Source: JBAZGH01 sp041652935 (GTDB lineage: Bacteria; Patescibacteriota; Patescibacteriia; Patescibacteriales; XYC2-FULL-47-12). Taken from it: a stretch of DNA of 6,939 bases. The notes beneath the pieces are model-generated. The model saw only the letters and a list, made by a program, of their open reading frames with translations. It did no database searches and was not told where the DNA came from. Positions 4,459 through 6,939 of this stretch are shown here, one piece after another (position 1 is the first letter of the stretch; the number at the start of each line of letters is the position of its first letter). A program made the position numbers and the translations under genes. The stretch is from positions 1 through 6,939 of the forward strand of contig JBAZGH010000041.1 in assembly GCA_041652935.1 (NCBI GenBank), given 5' to 3'.

Positions 4459-5748
4459 ACGTTGAGTTATATCCATCATTCCCCGCCTTACATCCCAGTC
4501 GTCCATATCAAGGTCGGTCAGCATTTTCATGCCAGGGTATATTTCCATTATAGCATAATGCATTAGGTGGGCAATTTTGCGCAAACTTGGATGGACTCCT
4601 TTGCCGGAGCGGAGTTCCGTGACGTAGACTGCGGCTGGCAGGCCGTAGGTCGTTTTGCAGGCAACATTAAAGCCGAGAGCCATATAATACTGCTTTATCT
4701 TTGGACTGGCTTCAAGTTTGGCGATAGCTCGTTTTTGTTCGGAAATTAAATGTTCTGCTTCTTGCTGTAAATCATACGGCAATTGTTCTAAATACCAGAT
4801 GTTAAAGCCGAAGTCAGTTGTTAAAAGCGGCATGCGGCAAACGCCGTTCCTGTGCCTTTGGATGTCGCGGAAAGATCCGTAATCTAATAAAAAATTAAAA
4901 GTAACAACTCCCAATTCGGACAAGAAATGGGGAAGTCCGGTTTTTGGGGGGCGAGATTGGAATAGCGAGCGGTACTGTTCGAGCTGTTCGGCGTCTATTG
5001 TGGTAGCATATGAAAAAGAAGTGGTAACATAACTGGGTTTATAATAATTATATTCATTATTTATTTTTTGGCGGTACTCCTCCTGGTTTTGTTCTAGGGG
5101 GTGGCTGAAGCTGGAGGGATATTTTTCTTTAAGCAGGGTGTATATTTTTTCCGCAATATTCCTAACTTCCGGAAGCGGGTGGTGGCGCATAATTGCAAGA
5201 TGGTCCCAGGCCTGTCTTAAGTTTGTGTGCCAGGAAAGCTGGGTGGTAATTCCGGCCGGCAGAAAGCCGCGCAAACTGTCAAAAGCGCGCGCTTTTACGG
5301 CTTTTTCATAAACAATTTCTTTCTCTCCTTCTTGGCGCGGATATTTTTTCTTTATGTGCTCCTCAACTTTCGGTTGGCTTTCCAGATAAAATTTCATCCA
5401 GTTAGTCAGTATTGCCTTTGATTCAGGCGTATTCAGCGGGTCAATAATCGGCTGTTTTGACATATCAACATAACGGGTGGAGGTTTCCTGGCCGGAATAA
5501 AGAGGCCAGTCCTGGATGGCCTTGTCAGCCAGGATGCTAATTTGCTCAATAAATAAAGTCGTTGACCCGCAGTCAGCTATGCTTTGGTGGCCATAGCCGA
5601 CATAAAAGCGTTCCATAAATTTCCCCGATCCAGACTCTTTTACTTTTTCAGCATGTTCAACCACGCTTTGCGGGCTGCGAGAGTAGAGCGCCTGCATCAT
5701 CGCCGTATCCTCCGGATTAAATTCGTCGTATAAAAATACTTTAGACAT
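4438..5748 (-). CDS. thyX: FAD-dependent thymidylate synthase with two ThyX-like halves
   Basis: Flavin-dependent thymidylate synthase converts dUMP to dTMP with methylene-tetrahydrofolate, FAD and NADPH. Usual ThyX proteins have about 220-250 aa and form homotetramers; this one has 436 aa and looks like two ThyX units in tandem. First half (about 1-240): YGHQSIADCG (52-61), then FIEQISILADKAIQDWPLYS (66-85) leading to GQETSTRYVD (86-95), where S85, S90, R92 and Y93 keep the nucleotide-side motif but the FAD-side RHR is DWP (80-82). LPAGITTQLSWHTNLRQAWD (163-182) and EVRNIAEKI (194-202) match the rest of the fold. Second half (about 241-436): FRDIQRHRNGVCRMPLLTT (293-311) keeps RHR (298-300) but has lost the S..Q..S.RY block; YVTELRSGKGVHPSLRKIAH (375-394) matches the later helices. 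Active sites are probably built from both halves (inference). The ATG at 5748 lacks an SD. The 3' end lies in repeats. Second gene of the cluster. Confidence 0.92.
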   Translation of the reverse strand: MSKVFLYDEFNPEDTAMMQALYSRSPQSVVEHAEKVKESGSGKFMERFYVGYGHQSIADCGSTTLFIEQISILADKAIQDWPLYSGQETSTRYVDMSKQPIIDPLNTPESKAILTNWMKFYLESQPKVEEHIKKKYPRQEGEKEIVYEKAVKARAFDSLRGFLPAGITTQLSWHTNLRQAWDHLAIMRHHPLPEVRNIAEKIYTLLKEKYPSSFSHPLEQNQEEYRQKINNEYNYYKPSYVTTSFSYATTIDAEQLEQYRSLFQSRPPKTGLPHFLSELGVVTFNFLLDYGSFRDIQRHRNGVCRMPLLTTDFGFNIWYLEQLPYDLQQEAEHLISEQKRAIAKLEASPKIKQYYMALGFNVACKTTYGLPAAVYVTELRSGKGVHPSLRKIAHLMHYAIMEIYPGMKMLTDLDMDDWDVRRGMMDITQRQIPNNK

Positions 5749-5757
5749 ATTTATTAC

Positions 5758-5820
5758 TACAAATTACAAATTTTTTACAAATATACAAATACTGTATTTG
5801 TATTTTATTTGTGATTTGTA
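5758..5820. repeat. Dyad array of TACAAAT units
   Basis: Four TACAAAT copies (starting at 5758, 5765, 5776 and 5784) face three inverted copies: ATTTGTA at 5796, ATTTGTG at 5807, ATTTGTA at 5814. At the centre is an odd palindrome at 5783-5803 with 10-bp arms ATACAAATAC and GTATTTGTAT around a single T. The whole lies between dcd and thyX and could fold as a long A/U hairpin in the transcript. It has no GC clamp, so simple termination is unlikely. Confidence 0.75.
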
Positions 5821-5828
5821 AGAGTTTA

Positions 5829-5856
5829 ATTATATTAAAATATTAAGCCATCTTAA
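5829..5856 (-). promoter_or_regulatory. Weak candidate internal promoter before thyX
   Basis: On the minus strand TTAAGA (5856-5851, four of six to the -35 consensus) is followed after 16 nt by a perfect TATAAT (5834-5829). The -35 overlaps the dcd stop codon. In such AT-rich DNA a TATAAT is easily found by chance, so this is a tentative call for separate transcription of thyX and the genes after it. Confidence 0.25.
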
Positions 5857-6581
5857 TCCATTGGAATGTTTTCAAAAATAAATTGGCTTGGTTCGTCATT
5901 TTCCGGTTTTCTAAAAGTAGGGGAGTTATCCTGAAAATTTATTGTTTCTTGCATTGATTCTTGTTTTTTTTCTTCTGGCTTAATTTCCTTTTTTACGCTG
6001 TTAAGCTGGGCGTTTTCAAGTTTATTTTCCGTGTGCTGTTTTTTCTCGCCAGGACATAGTATTTCTTGTAAATTATTTTGTGGAACATATTGTCGGCATT
6101 TTATACCGGCGAGATCTAACATGCGGCGGGAAGCTATGCACTGCTCTTCGTTATGATAAAAATCAACTGCGTAAATAATCTCTTTAATTCCTGTTTGGAT
6201 TATTGTTTTGGCGCATTCATTGCAGGGGAATAAATAGCAATATAATTTACATCCTTCAACACTTTTGTTGGCGTTGTAGATGGCGTTAACTTCAGCATGC
6301 ACCACATAAGCGTATTTTGTCTCTGATAATTTTAATTCACGTTCTCTGCCCCAAGGGAGATTGTCATCAGAACAGCCTCGGGGAAAACCATTGTACCCCA
6401 ACCCGACAATTACGTTATTTTCATCAACCACGCAAGCCCCGACTTGCGTATTAGGATCCTTTGACCGTTGGGCGATAAGATAGGACATCTGCATAAAAGT
6501 CTCGTCCCAGCTTAAATAGTTTTTTCGTTTTAGATTAGACGAATTATGAATTTTTGCTTCAATAGGGCTTTTTTCTTCCAT
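5853..6581 (-). CDS. dCMP deaminase with charged C-terminal tail
   Basis: A zinc-dependent deaminase that turns dCMP into dUMP, the substrate of ThyX encoded next. The cytidine-deaminase-fold core spans about residues 20-172: WDETFMQMSYLIAQRSKDPN (25-44), GACVV (48-52), GYNGFPRG (62-69), HAEVNAI (95-101, zinc ligand H95 and catalytic E97), FPCNECAKTII (118-128, zinc ligands C120 and C123) and a final YHNEEQCIASRRMLDLAGI (142-160). From memory, the core is strikingly close to eukaryotic-type dCMP deaminases (RSKDPN.QVGAC, GCSDD.LPW, LFPCNECAK), which are activated by dCTP and inhibited by dTTP; whether that holds here is unknown. At 242 aa it is longer than the usual 150-180: residues 174-242 form a Lys/Glu/Gln-rich, probably disordered tail. 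No SD precedes the ATG at 6581, but a structured leader lies upstream. It is the first gene of the dTTP cluster, 104 bases before thyX starts. Confidence 0.92.
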   Translation of the reverse strand: MEEKSPIEAKIHNSSNLKRKNYLSWDETFMQMSYLIAQRSKDPNTQVGACVVDENNVIVGLGYNGFPRGCSDDNLPWGRERELKLSETKYAYVVHAEVNAIYNANKSVEGCKLYCYLFPCNECAKTIIQTGIKEIIYAVDFYHNEEQCIASRRMLDLAGIKCRQYVPQNNLQEILCPGEKKQHTENKLENAQLNSVKKEIKPEEKKQESMQETINFQDNSPTFRKPENDEPSQFIFENIPMD

Positions 6582-6602
6582 ATAGTTTATTTTTTAGAGT
6601 AT

Positions 6603-6633
6603 AAAAAACGAGGATGCTTTCAAGCATTTCCTC
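6603..6633 (-). terminator. Leader hairpin plus U6, candidate attenuator of the dTTP cluster
   Basis: On the minus strand GAGGAAATGCTT (6633-6622) pairs with AAGCATCCTC (6619-6610) around a 2-nt loop (more open in reality) with a 2-nt bulge, followed by G and six T (6608-6603). This is a classic terminator shape, about 20 bases before the dCMP deaminase ATG. Its 5' arm includes part of AAGGAGG (6636-6630), so folding would hide that SD-like site. Six bases after the SD, a TTG at 6623 opens a nine-codon frame (L-K-A-S-S-F-F-I-L, stop 6596-6594). An ATG at 6627 opens a 22-codon frame overlapping the deaminase start, but it is only 2 bases from the SD. rplA already has its own terminator upstream, so regulation of the cluster is the more likely role (inference). 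Confidence 0.5.
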
Positions 6634-6644
6634 CTTTTTAATTT

Positions 6645-6653
6645 TGTGGATAA
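6645..6653 (-). promoter_or_regulatory. Perfect DnaA-box consensus in the dTTP cluster leader
   Basis: The minus strand reads TTATCCACA, identical to the high-affinity E. coli DnaA box. It lies between the predicted promoter (6669-6697) and the leader hairpin. DnaA controls nucleotide-synthesis genes such as nrdAB in E. coli; a role here is inference from a single 9-mer. Confidence 0.4.
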
Positions 6654-6668
6654 AGTTTTAGTATTTGT

Positions 6669-6697
6669 ATTTTACCAAATTATAATGAATAACGCAA
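6669..6697 (-). promoter_or_regulatory. Candidate promoter of the dTTP cluster
   Basis: TTGCGT (6697-6692) and TAAAAT (6674-6669, five of six matches) are 17 nt apart on the minus strand. An overlapping perfect TATAAT at 6684-6679 has no good -35. Either places the transcription start at about 6662-6672, giving a leader of roughly 80-90 nt before the dCMP deaminase ATG. Confidence 0.4.
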
Positions 6698-6713
6698 AAC
6701 ATACATTACCCGG

Positions 6714-6757
6714 CACATAACAAAAACAGGAAGATTGTTTCCTGTTTTTGTTATGTG
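6714..6757 (-). terminator. Intrinsic terminator of rplA
   Basis: A perfect 19-bp inverted repeat has a 6-nt loop: arms CACATAACAAAAACAGGAA (6714-6732) and its exact complement (6739-6757). It starts 14 bases after the rplA stop. The core CAGGAA/TTCCTG followed by TTTTTGTT, with a matching A-run before it, is a standard intrinsic terminator that works in both directions. It separates the ribosomal gene from the dTTP cluster. Confidence 0.88.
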
Positions 6758-6771
6758 TGATGTGATATTTG

Positions 6772-6939
6772 TTATGCGATAGAGACTTTTATTCCGGGCC
6801 CCATTCCAGAGCATAAGCTTACGCCTCTTATGTAAGCTCCCTTAGAGGAGTTTGGTTTGGCTTTTTTAATAACCTCAATAGCGACGTTAAAATTATTTAT
6901 TAAATCCTTACCATCAAAAGAAACTTTGCCTAAAACGAT
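6772..6939 (-). CDS. rplA: Ribosomal protein L1, C-terminal part
   Basis: Only the last 55 codons are in the window; the 5' part lies beyond position 6939. The translation ends NNFNVAIEVIKKAKPNSSKG, then AYIRGVSLCSGMGPGIKVSIA. The KGAYI..VSL...MGPGIKV pattern is the well-known C-terminus of L1, the large-subunit protein that forms the L1 stalk at the E site and can repress its own operon. The frame runs open from the window edge to TAA at 6774-6772 and a terminator follows directly. In many bacteria rplJ-rplL follow rplA; here the transcript ends instead, so the classical arrangement is broken. Confidence 0.93.
   Translation of the reverse strand: MVLGKVSFDGKDLINNFNVAIEVIKKAKPNSSKGAYIRGVSLCSGMGPGIKVSIA

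Noticed and set aside
4567..5421. Two short plus-strand frames (about 4567-4749 and 5227-5421)
   Set aside because: Both are antisense to conserved ThyX segments, with no start signals or recognisable motifs.
6598..6603. TATACT 16 bases before the dCMP deaminase ATG as a -10 box
   Set aside because: The best -35 candidate at 17 nt is TGCTTG, and TTGAAA is only 14 nt away. It overlaps the hairpin U-tract, which explains the sequence better.
1..6939. Possible UGA recoding (as in some Patescibacteria), CRISPR arrays, tRNA genes or insertion sequences
   Set aside because: All main genes read well under code 11 and end in TAA. No regularly spaced repeat/spacer units, no cloverleaf sequence and no transposase were seen.

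Overview
The window is AT-rich with short intergenic spacers, weak or absent Shine-Dalgarno (SD) sites before most genes, many A/T-rich micro-repeats between genes and compact, divergent versions of universal enzymes. This looks like a Candidate Phyla Radiation (Patescibacteria) genome. That placement is inferred from gene style, not from a marker-gene tree. Standard code 11 fits all genes; nothing suggests UGA recoding.

Layout, left to right. (i) Positions 1-193 hold a candidate 24-codon gene on the minus strand, with a good sigma70-type promoter, an SD-like motif and a hairpin starting at its stop codon. (ii) gatB (minus), the B subunit of the Asp/Glu-tRNA amidotransferase. (iii) A spacer with two inverted arrays of 8-nt units, one of which contains the gatB start codon, followed by a plus-strand promoter. 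(iv) The only plus-strand gene, a HAD-family phosphatase with a TTG start and the strongest SD of the window; its stop codon overlaps the stop codon of the next gene. (v) A minus-strand run of four genes, listed here in transcription order: dCMP deaminase, a double-domain ThyX, a small CoaE/dNMP-kinase-like P-loop kinase, and a thymidylate kinase fused to a degenerate dUTPase domain. (vi) At the right edge, the 3' end of rplA (ribosomal protein L1) with a clear intrinsic terminator.

The four-gene run forms one pathway: dCMP to dUMP (deaminase), dUMP to dTMP (ThyX, with FAD, a reduced folate and NADPH), and dTMP to dTDP (thymidylate kinase). The extra kinase probably serves another nucleoside monophosphate or CoA synthesis. 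Two members are structurally unusual. The ThyX polypeptide has two ThyX-like halves with complementary motif losses: the first keeps the nucleotide-binding S..QE.S.RY part without RHR, the second keeps RHR without the rest. The thymidylate kinase carries a C-terminal dUTPase-fold segment whose catalytic motifs are altered or missing. The cluster leader contains a perfect DnaA-box consensus and a hairpin plus U-tract that captures an SD-like site, which suggests attenuation or replication-linked control (inference).

The main features for follow-up are the split-motif ThyX, the kinase/pseudo-dUTPase fusion, the leader of the dTTP cluster, the small gene at the left edge, and the fact that each spacer carries its own short-period repeat family, in several cases running into the flanking coding sequence.
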